Shown one piece after another: positions 12,480 to 24,437 of a stretch of 64,000 nt of DNA. The position numbers and the translations under genes were made by a program. Each line of letters begins with the position of its first letter. The first letter of the stretch is position 1. This DNA comes from Acarospora socialis (Eukaryota; Ascomycota; Lecanoromycetes; Acarosporales; Acarosporaceae), in contig JAMYGW020000003.1 in assembly GCA_025617375.2 (NCBI GenBank), positions 1,922,001 through 1,986,000 of the forward strand, given 5' to 3'. The notes beneath the pieces are model-generated. The model was given only the letters and a program-made list of their open reading frames with translations, ran no database searches and was not told where the DNA came from.

Positions 12480-13440
12480 GAGCATCCTAATAACGAGCAC
12501 AAATATCGAACGTGCCCTGCACCGGGATGCCGCAAATTCTGGAAGGCGTGCCGATCATTGGGGCAGTGCAGTGGGAGATTGCCCTAGATTGCTGCCCTAT
12601 GTCCCAACATCCTGCAAACAGGATGCTTACAATCGATAAGACCTTTGCTTCATATGACCAGAACGAGTGTGAGAGAATACGTGTTCTACCTACGATAAAA
12701 CGCAACTATCGGTCAAGGCGCTAAACTTTCAGTTATGCCGGTGCCATTAGATGGGCTAGGGGTTTAATAACATCTGCATATACGAAGGAGCTCCGGCAGA
12801 CGGCGTCTGTTCTTGGATTATCTACGAGAACCTCGAGGGAACAGCCAGGACCGGCATGCCGATAGACGTCGCGAATAGTGAGATATGTTTCGGTATCGAC
12901 TTTTCAGGGCTAAACAGAGCGGATCGGATTTGCTAAGGGATCGCGGTCATAGTTTGGCGGTGGATGAAGGCACGGATCACAGGAATAGAGCCATTTCCAG
13001 CCACCATCGACGAATCTCAGGTTACTGTGCATGCTCCATGGAATGAGATGCACGTTGCATGTTGATTTACCGACGGGAGAACATGGCAAAAAGGGTATCA
13101 GTCCCGGCTGTTGCTCATGTGCCGATTACCAGACTCATCTGTCATAAAAGTGACTACAGTCGGGAGTTCTCGAATCAGACCTCACTAGGTCAACATATTT
13201 GAAGAGATCACAGAGGAGATGCTGCAGCCGACTCCGAGCTCACATGCAACAGAGAGCCTTGTAATGACGGTCACGTTTTTTCAGCCAGGAGCTCCCTCAA
13301 TCGACATCTTCGTGGTGTTCATGGCATGACTTCAGTTGAGATTCAACAGATGCGGGTAGACAACACCGAGAGGAGGGAAAAAAGAAAGGTAATTGCGGAT
13401 TCTGAAAATGCTGTTACAGACAAAGAGCAAGTGGGTGGAG
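12480..13440 (+). pseudogene. Probable decayed C2H2 zinc-finger protein gene
   Basis: Pieces of C2H2 fingers occur in different frames. Around 12508-12560 the reading contains CPAPGCRKFW, which then lacks the His pair. Around 13140-13215 there is a finger-like stretch ending in GQHI and RDH with an in-frame TGA between them. Around 13231-13320 there is a complete-looking finger, TCNREPCNDGHVFSARSS followed by LNRHLRGVH. The last piece runs open into an Arg/Glu-rich tail (MTSVEIQQMRVDNTERREKRK). The stops and frame changes lack convincing splice sites, so I favour decay over a spliced gene. A spliced gene with unseen introns remains possible. Confidence 0.4.
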
Positions 13441-13842
13441 GTGTAAGCAGAACTAGAGGTGATACAACCACGCTTTGCTCTGTGGCATGGGCTTGTTCTG
13501 GCATATATGCAACTGTATCATTAGCATGTTAAAAAGCGGCGAGGTTACGCTACAGATTATTAGGAAAAGGGGCTAGGTTGTTGCGCTCGGTAGATGATAA
13601 CGGGAGGTACGAGTCTTATATCTCAATATTTGTTCACAGATCGTAAGAGCTACTCCATTCGCCAATGTACTGTTTTCCACCTACACAAGAGAGGATAACA
13701 GGAGAAGGAAGCGTTAAGCACTTAGGGGTATTATAGTCTAGGTCTTTTTCTACAATATGAACACTTTTAACCATCAATCTTCCTGACGCAACGCCACGAG
13801 TGAGACTTCGATATATATGTACATTGTTATCTACCGTTCCCA

Positions 13843-15093
13843 TTACCGTAGTCTTTGTCTACTGAGTTTCTTTCCCTTGCCTTTCACCTTCGCCCCCTGT
13901 TGCGCCTCCATCAAAAGCGCACTCTCATCCCTGACCTTGATGCTCCTCAACATCGTCTCAATGAGCCTCACCCCATCGACGAGCTGCCCTTGCTCCGTCT
14001 TCTCCTGTTCCAGCAACATTCTCTGCCTTCGGGTCGCCTCAAGCTGCTGTTTCCGCTGAGGCGTCATGCGCCAATGATCAGGAAACTTGGGCTTTGTCAC
14101 GAACTTATGATGCCGGAAGTCAAGCGGGATATCGGCGAACATGTCTGTCGAGTCCTTTGCCTCTGCCATCAACGTGTCGACCAAGTCGCCCAGATACCGC
14201 TTGTTCTGGGCTTGGGTCTCGAACATCTCGCTGCTCATCTTGACGACATCTGTTTCGGGGTTGTAGCGGACGCCGACAAGTTTGACGAGTTTGATGCGCT
14301 GCTCCTCGGTCAGGCCAGGGAGGTCCTTGGTGCAAAACTCTAGCACGACTTTCTTTTCGGCGGGGTGGCGCTCGCCCATGTACGTCGTGTAGCGGAAGCG
14401 AAGAGGTTGGTCGAGGGCTGGCGGTTCATATGGTTTTGCCAGTTCTGCGCAATAGCCCTAGTGTTAGCCAGTTACAGTCCGGGTACTGGGCCCATGGGCT
14501 GACATACTGCTCAACAATGGCATTTCCCAAGCCGCTATTCGAGCATACTCCCTCATCTCCCGATGCTGCTCCAGTTCCCCATGACCCAGCGAGGTGATAT
14601 CATCATCCTCAAATTCGTCGTCCTCGCCCGTACCCTGCTCATCCTCCTCGCCCATCGCCATAAACCCTGGTCTTATCTTCTCCGGTAGCGTGTCCGCCTC
14701 GGGTGACTCCAGCCCGGCGTCGTGAACGGCTTGTGATACTGCGGCGGACAGCTGCGATTGCACGGCGGGACTGGTCATGTATTCGTCCATCTCGCGAGAT
14801 TCGGCCTCGAATGTTTCTCGCTCTTTAGGAGAGAGCGTTTCATAATGTGCGCGGGCGGTGGGTTCGAGAGAGTCTATAAAGGACACGGGGGTTCGCCGTG
14901 ATGTAAAAAGTCCGTCGTCCTCATCGTCATCGTAGTCGTCGTCCTCGTCCTTGTTGCGACGAGCAGAGGGGGGAGAGGTGGTGAAGGCTCGGAAGGGACG
15001 ATATGGGCCTTGCAGCTGCGTACGGCTTCTCGACGGTATCTGGCATGTACATCGTCGAGCCGTGAAGACTAATCTGTGGACTGCTGCAGCCAT
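13843..15093 (-). CDS. RSM24: Mitochondrial small-subunit ribosomal protein mS35
   Basis: Exon 1 is 15093-14508 and exon 2 is 14444-13843, read on the minus strand; the protein is 395 aa. The intron (GTATGTCAG...GCGCAG) joins MPLLS to KLAKPYEPPALDQPLRFRYTTYMGE, matching the conserved core of fungal Rsm24/mS35, followed by HPAEKKVVLEF. The N-terminus is Arg-rich and lacks early acids (MAAAVHRLVFTARRCTCQ), as expected of a mitochondrial presequence. An acidic run (DEDDDYDDDEDD) follows near residue 50. The C-terminal half is a charged helix ending in basic KGKGKKLSRQRLR. It acts in the mitoribosomal small subunit. It is divergent from ALG13 across 163 bp. Confidence 0.85.
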
Positions 15094-15256
15094 TGCTGCT
15101 TTCTAGGGTTGCAGGGGAGCTCCGGCGATATCAATTTGTCGAAGCGCATAAGGTGTGCGCCGCGTCCCTAAGCTTTGGCTTATGGTCAGCCGATCAGACC
15201 AAGTGCGCAGTGCCCTCAACCTTCGAGCCCTCGCGACCGTTTATCAAGGCACGATA
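15094..15256. promoter_or_regulatory. Short bidirectional promoter region, mS35 / ALG13
   Basis: Only 163 bp separate the two divergent start codons, so both promoters and 5' UTRs must lie here or overlap the genes. I saw no clear TATA box or named transcription-factor site. Confidence 0.5.
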
Positions 15257-15969
15257 ATGGGCTCTCCGAAGAGCCCCTACAAAAAGCTTTGCTTTGTCAC
15301 GATAGGCGCCACAGCTTCGTTTGACTCGCTCATTGCAGCTGCTCTCAGTCAAGAATTCCTTCGGACTATACGTAATGCGGGCTACACCGATTTACTACTA
15401 CAGCACGGCAACGGAGGACAGAAGATCTTCGAAGATTTTGTTATACAGCATAGGATCGATAGTCCTGAGCGCTGTGGTTTGAATCTTAGTGGGTTTGGCT
15501 TCAATAAGAGAGGTCTGGGGTGGGAGATGAAAGAGGCTAAGGGGGGAAATGGCGCGAAGGAAGGTGTGGTTATAAGCCACGCCGGTAAGCAGCATCGTCA
15601 ACTTGGCATCGCAATAGCCAGTTGACGAGAACACAAGGCTCTGGATCTATCTTGGATGCCCTCCGGATAGGCGTGCCCCTGATCGTTGTTCCGAATCCAG
15701 ACCTGCTGGACAATCACCAAGTCGAGCTAGCGGAGGAACTGGCAGCGCAAGGATACGTGGTACATGGACGACTGAAGTAGGGCATCTCCTGACTCCATCA
15801 ACAGTTCACTTGGCTTATTACAGACATTAGTGATTTACCAGCAGCGATCCGGGAATCTGAAGAGCTGCGCAGAAGACGAAAAGAATGGCCCCCGGTCAAC
15901 AGTGGAGAAGACCAGTTGAGGAAAGGCTTGGCAGGCGTTATGGATGATGAGATGGGATTTGTCGACTGA
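15257..15969 (+). CDS. ALG13: UDP-GlcNAc transferase catalytic subunit Alg13
   Basis: Exons 15257-15584, 15638-15776 and 15831-15969 join in phase to 201 aa, the usual size for fungal Alg13. The N-terminus reads [18 protein letters not shown], the glycosyltransferase-28-type opening. The first junction restores [25 protein letters not shown], the UDP-GlcNAc-binding core. The next part is [24 protein letters not shown] and the protein ends [10 protein letters not shown]. Alg13 pairs with the membrane anchor Alg14 on the cytosolic ER face and adds the second GlcNAc of the N-glycan precursor. The second intron uses acceptor ACATTAG; the nearer ACAG would create a stop. Confidence 0.9.
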
Positions 15970-17328
15970 GTGCGACAGTTTCGGCGTGATTGGTACTCTT
16001 GGATCCCCGATCACCTGCACTCGGAGCGCATAAGACTGGACCTGAATTGGAGCGCAACATCACTTCCAGTTCATACAAGGCTCGGATAGTCACTTCATAC
16101 CTAAACCCTGAAGAATCTTCTTGGAGAGCTTCTTATCCGGGTCATCGGAGCGCTTCCGTTCCCTGCAATATATGGGACGAAGAGTCTTACTCACCAGATT
16201 CTGGTTATGGCTGCGGTTCAACCGGCAGACTTCAATATTACCTTGAGCACGCGAAGACTCTTGCTCGAGGCAACGAACGGGATATGTTACCTATACGTCA
16301 TACCCGTCATGACCGGAGGCTCTGATTGGATAGAGTCGCCAAGTCTTGGATGTTTTTTCAGAGACGAGGGGTAATCGCGGACAGCAATATTAGTTGAGGC
16401 GTACGGTTAACACTCGTACACGTGGTGGGTAGACGGGCGTCTTGGTACTGTTCATAATACACTGCCGAATCGAAGCTCGCGCATTGGCCCCCTTGGCGGG
16501 CAACGGGAAACGATACGAAGGTGGCCTGACAGTGGCACGACTATGGGATGACAATCATAAGCACAGGAGAGACAGGCTGCACGAAAGATGTGACACAAGC
16601 CCGGTCTTGGGTGATTGGCAAAATTGTTCGTAATCGCATTAGACGTGTGATAGAAGTTATTCCTATTGCATTTGTATCCATACAATAATGTAGCTATACG
16701 CTCTCTACGCTCCAAAGTGCTTTTCAACCAATAAAAGGTGATTGTGTAACCTGAACAAACTACTAATGGTCTGCCCTGCTGAATTACTCATGGGACGATA
16801 GAGTGCTTGTGGGGGTGCCAACGAAACTGCGTCTGGATGGTTCCCCGCTGACAATGCAGTTCCTTGAGCGATCCTTCCGGTCAAGTTAAGACACTGCTAG
16901 GCGTTAGACGATGCGTTGGCGACTGCTGGATCAACCTGACAGGGTTACGGACTACCAAAGTTTTACAGTCGGTTAGCTGTTGCGTACAGCCGGTACTTGG
17001 GAGGTTATAGTACCTGGTGATGCAAGCCGTGGGATCGAGCATGGAACTTTTATCCTAAGATACGGAGTGGCCATGAGCACAGCATCGGAGTTCACGGCTA
17101 GTAAGTGATCTAAGGAGAAGGATTAGAAGCAATAGTGAAGTTTTGAAGGGTAAGGCTTACATGTAGGATATTTGTGTGGTACGTAGGCCATAACAGCAGT
17201 CGGACCATCATCAGGTTTGTGCAGATGTGCCCAGGCGCTAACGATGGGACATCCTGACCTCTCGACTGACACAGACCCGCGGTAGTAAGGGGGGCATACC
17301 ATTCGCTCTCCAGTCTAAGTTGCATGGT
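15970..17328. other. Intergenic, 1.36 kb, no supported gene
   Basis: This lies between the 3' ends of ALG13 and the next minus-strand gene. Open frames of 61-111 codons show no motifs or convincing starts. It is probably 3' UTRs plus spacer. Confidence 0.5.
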
Positions 17329-18669
17329 CTATAGTGACATTCGACTCCTGTATGGTCGGTTCAGTGGCGTCGGAGAACCTAGATTCTCCTTCCGAGACAC
17401 AGGAGGCAACACACCCATAGCTTCTGGGGTCCAGGGCCGGTTCCGCACATTCGAATAAACCGATCCTGGGGTGTCATACTCTGATAATCGGTATGGACTA
17501 CTCACAATGCTTTCCTCTCGGTCTGACCTAGTTTTCCTGGTCCTCGGGACGTTCAATGTATGACCTGCCAATCCGGCCATATATGCGGCATTGCTACCCG
17601 GAGTGTCACGACAAAACGCAGAAGACGAAGGAGTAGTCTTCCGCCTCTGATGCACGTTGGGGCTGGAATCCTCCGACCAAGACCAGCAATGAGGACCTGG
17701 AGTGTTCTTGGAGCCATCCATGCCGAGGAGATTGCCTGGCGATGGGGCAAGCTTCGTAGGCCCTTGAGGCCGCACCTTGTCACCCAGAAGCTTCTCGGCT
17801 TTCCCCATCAGATCGCTCACAGGCGTGGGTGAGCAGCACCGGCGACGAATATGGTTTCGGTCGACGAACCGTTCGAGGTGCTCGGAGCTTTCGGACTGAG
17901 AATCCCTGCGTACACGGTCGATGATTTCGGCTCGTTGAGAGGCAGTCAAGCTGAAAGGATCTGGGAACGGTGAGCTCTCGGGAAGAGTAGGCAGGAGCCG
18001 TTGTGGCGTAACGGGCTCCCTAGGCCCAGGCACGAGCCGTTGCGGCGTAACGCGCTCCTCGGGGCTGGACAAATTTTCTTTGAGGGGGCTCGGGGTGCTC
18101 TGGTCCATTATCCAGCGACTTGTGTCGTTCATGATGTCTGACGCCGAATTACTCTTTGTGGTCTCTTCCAAGAGTCGAGTCGTAGTACCGTCCAGTGAGA
18201 TATCAACACTCTGTGACTCCTCTTGATGTTTCGCACTCGATGAATGTTCAGGCGACGTAGAGTAAAGAACCTGGCTCCCGTCCGTGGTTTCCGCGGTACT
18301 GTTGGGAGCAATTGACGTAGAGCTTTCTCCGAGCGTTCCGGTCTGCCCATACGCGTTGGAAGGCGCAAGCGTGCAGATAGAGGCTGATTGGGACTCTGCA
18401 TTGAAATGATGGTTCAACCGTTGAAGCACCACCTCCGAGGACACGAAAGCCGTATCAAAGAAATGTGCGACGTCTGTGAGAGAAAAGAAGTGGGACGCGG
18501 TAGAGATGATTCGACAGATCAACAGGAGACTTAGAGAAAGAATTGAGATCACCACAAAAGATGTGGGCACGTCATCCTGACGGGGGGTGTTGTTTGAGCT
18601 CTCGTTGGATGTGGCTGTGAACTGGATGTGGAAGCGCTGTATCATCTGATCCGTCTGTTCTGTAGGCAT
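17329..18669 (-). CDS. Unknown single-TM, Ser/Thr/Pro-rich protein
   Basis: This is one open exon of 446 codons. Residues about 37-56 (SFVVISILSLSLLLICRIIS) form a single hydrophobic segment, so a membrane anchor near the N-terminus is likely. The remainder is hydrophilic and Ser/Thr/Pro-rich with several SP and TP sites, and a short motif VTPQRL occurs twice at about 30-residue spacing. A basic tail (NRPYRSRMSL) ends the protein. I do not recognise the family. The continuous frame and non-random composition support a gene. It could be a nuclear-envelope or ER protein regulated by proline-directed kinases, but this is inference. Confidence 0.6.
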   Translation of the reverse strand: MPTEQTDQMIQRFHIQFTATSNESSNNTPRQDDVPTSFVVISILSLSLLLICRIISTASHFFSLTDVAHFFDTAFVSSEVVLQRLNHHFNAESQSASICTLAPSNAYGQTGTLGESSTSIAPNSTAETTDGSQVLYSTSPEHSSSAKHQEESQSVDISLDGTTTRLLEETTKSNSASDIMNDTSRWIMDQSTPSPLKENLSSPEERVTPQRLVPGPREPVTPQRLLPTLPESSPFPDPFSLTASQRAEIIDRVRRDSQSESSEHLERFVDRNHIRRRCCSPTPVSDLMGKAEKLLGDKVRPQGPTKLAPSPGNLLGMDGSKNTPGPHCWSWSEDSSPNVHQRRKTTPSSSAFCRDTPGSNAAYMAGLAGHTLNVPRTRKTRSDREESIVSSPYRLSEYDTPGSVYSNVRNRPWTPEAMGVLPPVSRKENLGSPTPLNRPYRSRMSL

Positions 18670-18930
18670 GTCTGATTTGTGAGTTTGCTTGGCCTTTTTG
18701 AAGACGTCATTCGTTGGACGAATGTTGTTCTCCGACGACGCTGGAGCAGTGGAGGCATAATATTTATCAATTATTGGCTACCTCTTGCCGTACCCAGAGT
18801 CCGTAGTTATAGGTGAAGAAGGTGTTGTCCCAGGGTCGCTAGTCTTGTAGGTTTCGGCAGTGACGAGCTCGCCTTGGATGGGATTGTTGGCACCATGGCT
18901 CCTTCCCGTGCGTCCAAGGAACCTCGTTGA

Positions 18931-20154
18931 ATGTCAATGCTGAAGGCAGGTCGGACTAGCTACCAGCCTGTTCGGCGTGCGTTTGCGGCGATGACTGCTC
19001 GCAGCGCACGTCGTTTCGCTCCTTTGAACCCTGAGAAGAGCAAAGACAACGATGCACCAGTTTTGAAAGGCATTGTTTTCGATGTTGATGGCACATTATG
19101 GTAAGCAACGCAGTCTCAGAATTCTGTCAGAAATACTGTTCACAATCCTTACTATAAGAGCTCTTTTCTGCTCCGCTCTTCTCTTGTGTTATACTCGTAT
19201 ATCAGGCCAACATAAACAAAGATAATTAGCCCATATAGCTCCTTCCTTATTACCAAGAAGCACACGCATATATACCCACCATTGTGACTGCGACTATTAT
19301 GTCGACTGGGGCTGGACGCCCTAACTATTCCTTTTCTTGGTACCCTAGCTTATGGGCTTCACTGTTAGTTCAAGGCTGTTACCGTGGATTGATTGCTGAC
19401 AGGGCTTTGCAGCGAACCCCAGACCTACATGTTCGGCGAGATGAGGTAGGCTTTTCTAAAGTCGTCTCTCTGACACGCCGAGAGCGCCGTTAACTAACAG
19501 ACACAGGGCAGCCGTCGGCATACCCAAAACCACCGACATCCTCGACCACATCTACGCCCTGCCCCAAGCCGAACAAGAGCAAGCCATGACCAAGATCCGC
19601 AAGATCGAAGGCGAAGCCATGCTCAAGCAGCAACCGCAAGCCGGCCTCATCGAGCTCATGGACTATCTCGAAAGCAGAGGCGTGAGGAAGGCAATCTGCA
19701 CGCGGAACTTCGAGTCAGACCCTCCGAACCTCTTACCGACGACTGTTGACTAATGCCTCAGTATAGCACACCAGTCAACCACCTGATCTCAACCTTCCTG
19801 AACGGCCAGATCTTCTCTCCTATCGTGACGCGCGAGTTCCGCCCGCCTAAGCCTGATCCTGCTGGCATCCTTCACATCGCGGCGCAGTGGGGCCTACCGG
19901 ACAGGGGTAGTAGCCTGATTATGGTCGGCGATTCGCTCGACGATATGACAGCAGGTTTTCGGGCCGGAGCCGCCACGGTTTTGCTGGTCAACGGGGTGAA
20001 TGCACATCTTGCAAGCCATGAGCATACGGATCTCTGCATCAAGAGGTTGGACGACTTGATTGGGGTGCTTGACGAGGGTTTTAAGGGAGAGATTGGGCAA
20101 AGGGAAGAGCAGCCGGACACGGAGGCGCAGGCTAAGGCGGCGTTGGGACGATAG
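18931..20154 (+). CDS. HAD-superfamily hydrolase (YOR131C-like)
   Basis: Exons 18931-19100, 19413-19445, 19507-19713 and 19767-20154 join in phase to 265 aa. Motif I is GIVFDVDGTLC (nucleophile Asp plus Asp+2). The core continues CEPQTYMFGEMRAAVGIPKTTDILDHIY in two short joins, then GVRKAICTRNF (motif II region), REFRPPKPDPAGI (motif III Lys) and IMVGDSLDDMTAGFRAGAATVLL (motif IV Asp pair). This is a complete HAD subfamily I active site, so a small-molecule phosphatase activity is likely; the substrate is unknown. The N-terminus is Arg-rich and could be mitochondrial. The first intron (312 nt) is much longer than the others in the window, and the second exon is only 33 nt. Confidence 0.82.
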
Positions 20155-20732
20155 CATCCTTATGTAGAAGTCCAGTTGAGAGTCTTGATGATGAAGAGTT
20201 TGCTTCAGGCGCCTGCACTCCAACTTCTACTTCTACAATGTGCACTGGAAGTCTCATGGAAGTAATGAGAGTAGATGCCTTAATGCCGTATCGTTTCATC
20301 AGTTCATTGTGATACTGTCTACAGGTCTGACCAATCCTCCCAATGATTCCTCTTAGAAGCTGCCACGTCTATCAACGGACTGGAAGACGGCCCAGTAAAA
20401 CGATACCAGCGCTTACACGATCATACTGAAGCTCTAGCCCACCATGGAACGTGAGACCCGAGCGAATGGTAACGCCATTGGAAGTTAGAGTAGAACTAGA
20501 AATCTCATGGTCTGATTGCTCCAGCAAGCCTGCTCCGACCCGCATGCTATGATAGCTCAGCCCCAAATGAAGAACCTCTCATGACCCAGCCTAGTAATCC
20601 ATAAGCACTTCCTTGCCACGCAAACCCAACCCTGACCAGAACACCGTACAGCCAGTCTAGTCGCTCCGACGCTAAAGATGTACACCGTAAAGTACATGAG
20701 CTAAACACAGGTGCCCGCAGCCACATGGTGGC
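20155..20732. other. Convergent intergenic spacer, 578 bp
   Basis: This spacer lies between the 3' ends of the HAD gene (+) and the ISWI gene (-). It contains only short open frames without motifs and presumably holds the two 3' UTRs and terminators. Confidence 0.5.
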
Positions 20733-23700
20733 CTATTTCTTCTTCCCTTTCGCCTTGCCCTTCGCTGCGGTGCTAGATGTTGTCGAGCCGACACTGCCAG
20801 CCCTGGATGTTACAGCAGATGTTGCCTTGCTGCCGGCACCGGATTTGACGACATCTAGTTGCTTATTCTATACCATTCCATGTCAGCAGCCCGTAGCAAA
20901 ACTATATAAGGGCAGCTTGGCCACTCATACCTTGACGCCGTTCTTAGCCTTTTTCTTAGCCGGCCCAGTATCCTCGTCATCAACTTCCATCTCGTCTTCC
21001 TCAAAGGTTCGGCCTTTTGCTTTGCCGACGCCGTTGCCATTCACTTTCCCATCTCCAGCCTCAAACTCTCTCGCCACTGTGGTAAGAAGCGTAGCGCATC
21101 TCCTTCCAATCTCGACTGGTGTCCGACTTAGGAAGAACCAATCGAATCGGAAAAGTGGACTCTCTCTGATCTCGTCTCTTATCCTCTCATATATGCTCTC
21201 TCCATCCACGCCGAAACGATCCAGCATAACGAGCAAGAATCGATCTTCTTCCTCGGTATAGATCTTCTTATTTGTTGTGGAGACGGAGTAGTTGAGCTTC
21301 AGTTGTTGTAGGGGAACGCGATACATCTCCATCTTTCTCCTCAGCATCTTCCGTTGATGGTTCAATTTCCGTGATTTCTCTTCTCCAGCTTCAATTGTGG
21401 CGATATACTTTGGGAAGTCCTGGATCTCGGTGTAACGCTGCCAGAAGACCTTAGCATACTCCTTGACTTCTCTCTCGTTTTTACCATCAATCTCGCTGGC
21501 GATATCGGCGTAGTTGAATCTTCCGTGCTTTGCCGCACCATTGATAAACTGTTGGAAGTCACGACGGTTCCAGTTGACGAAGCCTTCTTCGGCATAACGT
21601 TGTTTCATTTCTTGCTCCTCCTCGGTCAAAGGCGTCGCATCATCGATTTCTTTCTGCTCTAGATCCCGTTCGGCTTCGCGCTCGCTCAGATCGCCCTCTT
21701 CGCCCTCGGCGAGGGGAACTTTGTAGCCAATCTCTTTTCGGAAATAGGCCGTCTCCCGCTCCTGCAAGTCACGCAGGACCGGTGGGAAGAATTGATAGTC
21801 GTGTACTTGAATTTGCTTCGGTGCTCGTGGAGCCTTCGGCTTCTGCTCGGCAGTTCTTCCTCCAGTCGACAAAGCTTGGCGATAATATTTGTCCATCGAG
21901 TAGGATTGCTCTTTTCTCTCACGCTTGGCAGGGTTAATCCAGCTGATTCCGATTTCTTTCTTTCGGTTTGTGAAATCCTCCCCATTCCACTCATAAGCAT
22001 TATCAGAGGAGAACTTCTGCAAATCGTCGATGCCCAGTTTTTCGTACCGTGCATTGAGCTCTGCCGTTCGTTGCTCACCATGTTTCAAGATCTCATCGAT
22101 ATCATCTTCACTCAGGTCGGACTTGCTGCCCAAAACTCCAGTAGCCCCTTTGGTCTGGAAGACCTTCTCAGCACCGTGCTGAATCATATTCAGAAGCTCG
22201 TCTTTGGAGGCGGCGTTCTTAGCTGCCTGCTGTGCACGACCTTGTTGAATGACCAACTGATCGAGCCGAAGTTTCTGCGCGGCTCTCTCGAGCACTTTCT
22301 CTTCAATTGCATTCTCGGTGACGAACCGAAAGACGACTACTTGCTTCGTCTGACCGATACGATGGGCTCGGTCCATGGCTTGCAGGTCGGCTTGTGGGTT
22401 CCAATCACTATCGTAGAGAACAACAATATCTGCACTTGTCAAGTTGATACCAAGGCCTCCGGCGCGGGTAGTCAGAAGAAAGACAAACTTCTCTGAGCCT
22501 GGCTTGTTGTAATCGTCGATTGCAGCAATGCGATCCTCGTGAGCTGTAGAACCATCAATACGACAGTACTTGTGGTTACGGAAAACGCAGTAGTCTTCCA
22601 GGATGTCGAGAACTCTGCTCATTTGGGAGAAGATCAGGACCCTGCTGCCTTGTCGCTTCATTCGAACCAGGATTTTGTCGAGCATCACCATTTTCCCAGC
22701 GTTGTTGATTAGATGCTCGTCTGTAGTATATGGTGGACCAGGCTCTGCCCCTTCGAAGAGATATGGATGATTACAGCATTTCCGAAGCTGCATGACGATG
22801 TTCAATAGTCGAGTTTTCGACTCGCGTTTGCCGGCTGCTCCGTTAACAGCATCAATGTCCTTCTCCAAAATCTTTTGATACCAACGGACTTGCATCTCGG
22901 ACATGCCAATGTACAGGTTGACCTCTTTCTTCGGTAACAAGCTCTTTTCGACATCGCTCTTTACCCTCCGCAGTAGGAAAGGTCGGAGCACTCTATGCAG
23001 TTGCTGCACAACGGTGTCTTGATCGGCTTCTTGATTTGAGAACCACTGGTCAAAGGCTTCTGAGTCCCCAAAAACATCTGGTAACAGGAAGTTGAGCAGT
23101 GCCCAAAGCTCGTGGAGATTGTTTTGAAGTGGCGTGCCGGTTATGAGAAGCCGGTTTCGTGAGCTGAAAAGTCGGATTATCTGAGCTAGTGAGGACTCCT
23201 CATTCTTGATGCGGTGAGCCTCATCAATGATGATGTATTCCCAAGCAAACTTCTTCAAATGCGCCTTCTCTCGTAAGATCATCTCGTAACTCGTGATGCA
23301 GACATCGAACTTTTCATCGATCAATCGGTCATTAATCAGCTGATGTCGTTCGTCCTTGGCGCCCTGCAATACCAGAACATCGACTTCAGGTGTCCACATG
23401 GCGAACTCACGCTTCCAGTTATCCAGTGTCGACTTTGGAACTGTAATCAGATGTGGTCCTTTGATACCACGGAGATGGCGAAGGTAACCGAGGAAAGCGA
23501 TGGTCTGCAGAGTCTTCCCTAGACCCATCTCATCTGCGAGTATACCAGATATGCCATTCTCATGCAGTGAAACCAACCAATTTAGGCCTTGAACCTGATA
23601 ATCTCGCATCTCCCCTCCCTTGATAAAGCCTGGAGACTCTCGAAAGAGTGTTTCGGCTTGACCTCCACGTTTCTCGTCTTTCAGCAGCTCGGCATCTTCT

Positions 23701-24437
23701 TCCTGCTCCGTTCTTCGTCGACGCTCACCGGCAGCACCGCCAGTACGCATCTGAACTTTCTTTGCTTTCGCTGCTTCTTCCTCATTTTGACGATCGATCT
23801 CAGCCATAATCTCCTTGATTCGCGGATTAGGATTTGTTTCGATGAAATGGCGGAATAGGTCTGTAAGCCCTAGCAGATAGCGAAAGCGTCGTATAGAGTC
23901 ATCTTCCTATGAAGAGTAAGACATGTCAGCTACATTGTTTCCGCACCCAAATGATGGTATCGGCAACAGTGAATTACCTTCGATTCATCCAAGCGATTAT
24001 GTTTCTTCCCAAATACACTTTTCCTCAGCTGAGTCGCCTCTGATCTCCGCTTCCGACCGTCAACATGTATCACATCCCCCGCCACACTACTCGCTGTGGT
24101 GTTAGGGTTTGTGTCGGAGTCCTAAAGCAGAAAGATTAGTATACCGAAAGCCGCTGCCTATAATGTGTCGTCTCTTTCTCCAACTGACTCACAGTATAAT
24201 CGGGAGTCTCTTGTATGTCCTGTAAACTTCGGTCAGTACGAACTCTCTGGGACGGGTACAGTTAAATATGGCAGACATGGGATACCCCATTTCACAGGTT
24301 TAACCACTTACCGCCATGCTGTCGTCGAGGTTCGCTCCATGCTGATGATTCACAACACCCTCATTGCCATCTGCCATTGGCGTATCGGCCTGGGATGTGT
24401 CGCCAGAGTCTGGCAAACGAGACTTCGAGGGCGCCAT
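20733..24437 (-). CDS. ISWI: ISWI-type chromatin-remodelling ATPase
   Basis: Five minus-strand exons (24437-24312, 24219-24193, 24121-23978, 23906-20931, 20861-20733) join in phase to 1133 aa, close to yeast Isw1 and Isw2. Exon 2 is a 27-nt micro-exon. The SNF2 ATPase domain has [12 protein letters not shown] near residue 222, the DEAH box in [21 protein letters not shown], and the helicase-C signature [10 protein letters not shown]. The C-terminal half holds the HAND/SANT/SLIDE region, including [17 protein letters not shown] and [19 protein letters not shown]. The last exon adds a Lys/Ser tail (GKAKGKKK), plausibly nuclear localisation. ISWI motors slide and space nucleosomes using ATP. The sequence does not decide between the Isw1 and Isw2 type. 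Confidence 0.93.

Noticed and set aside
24100-24115. TTAGGG-like telomere motif
   Set aside because: It is a single copy inside an ISWI exon, not an array.
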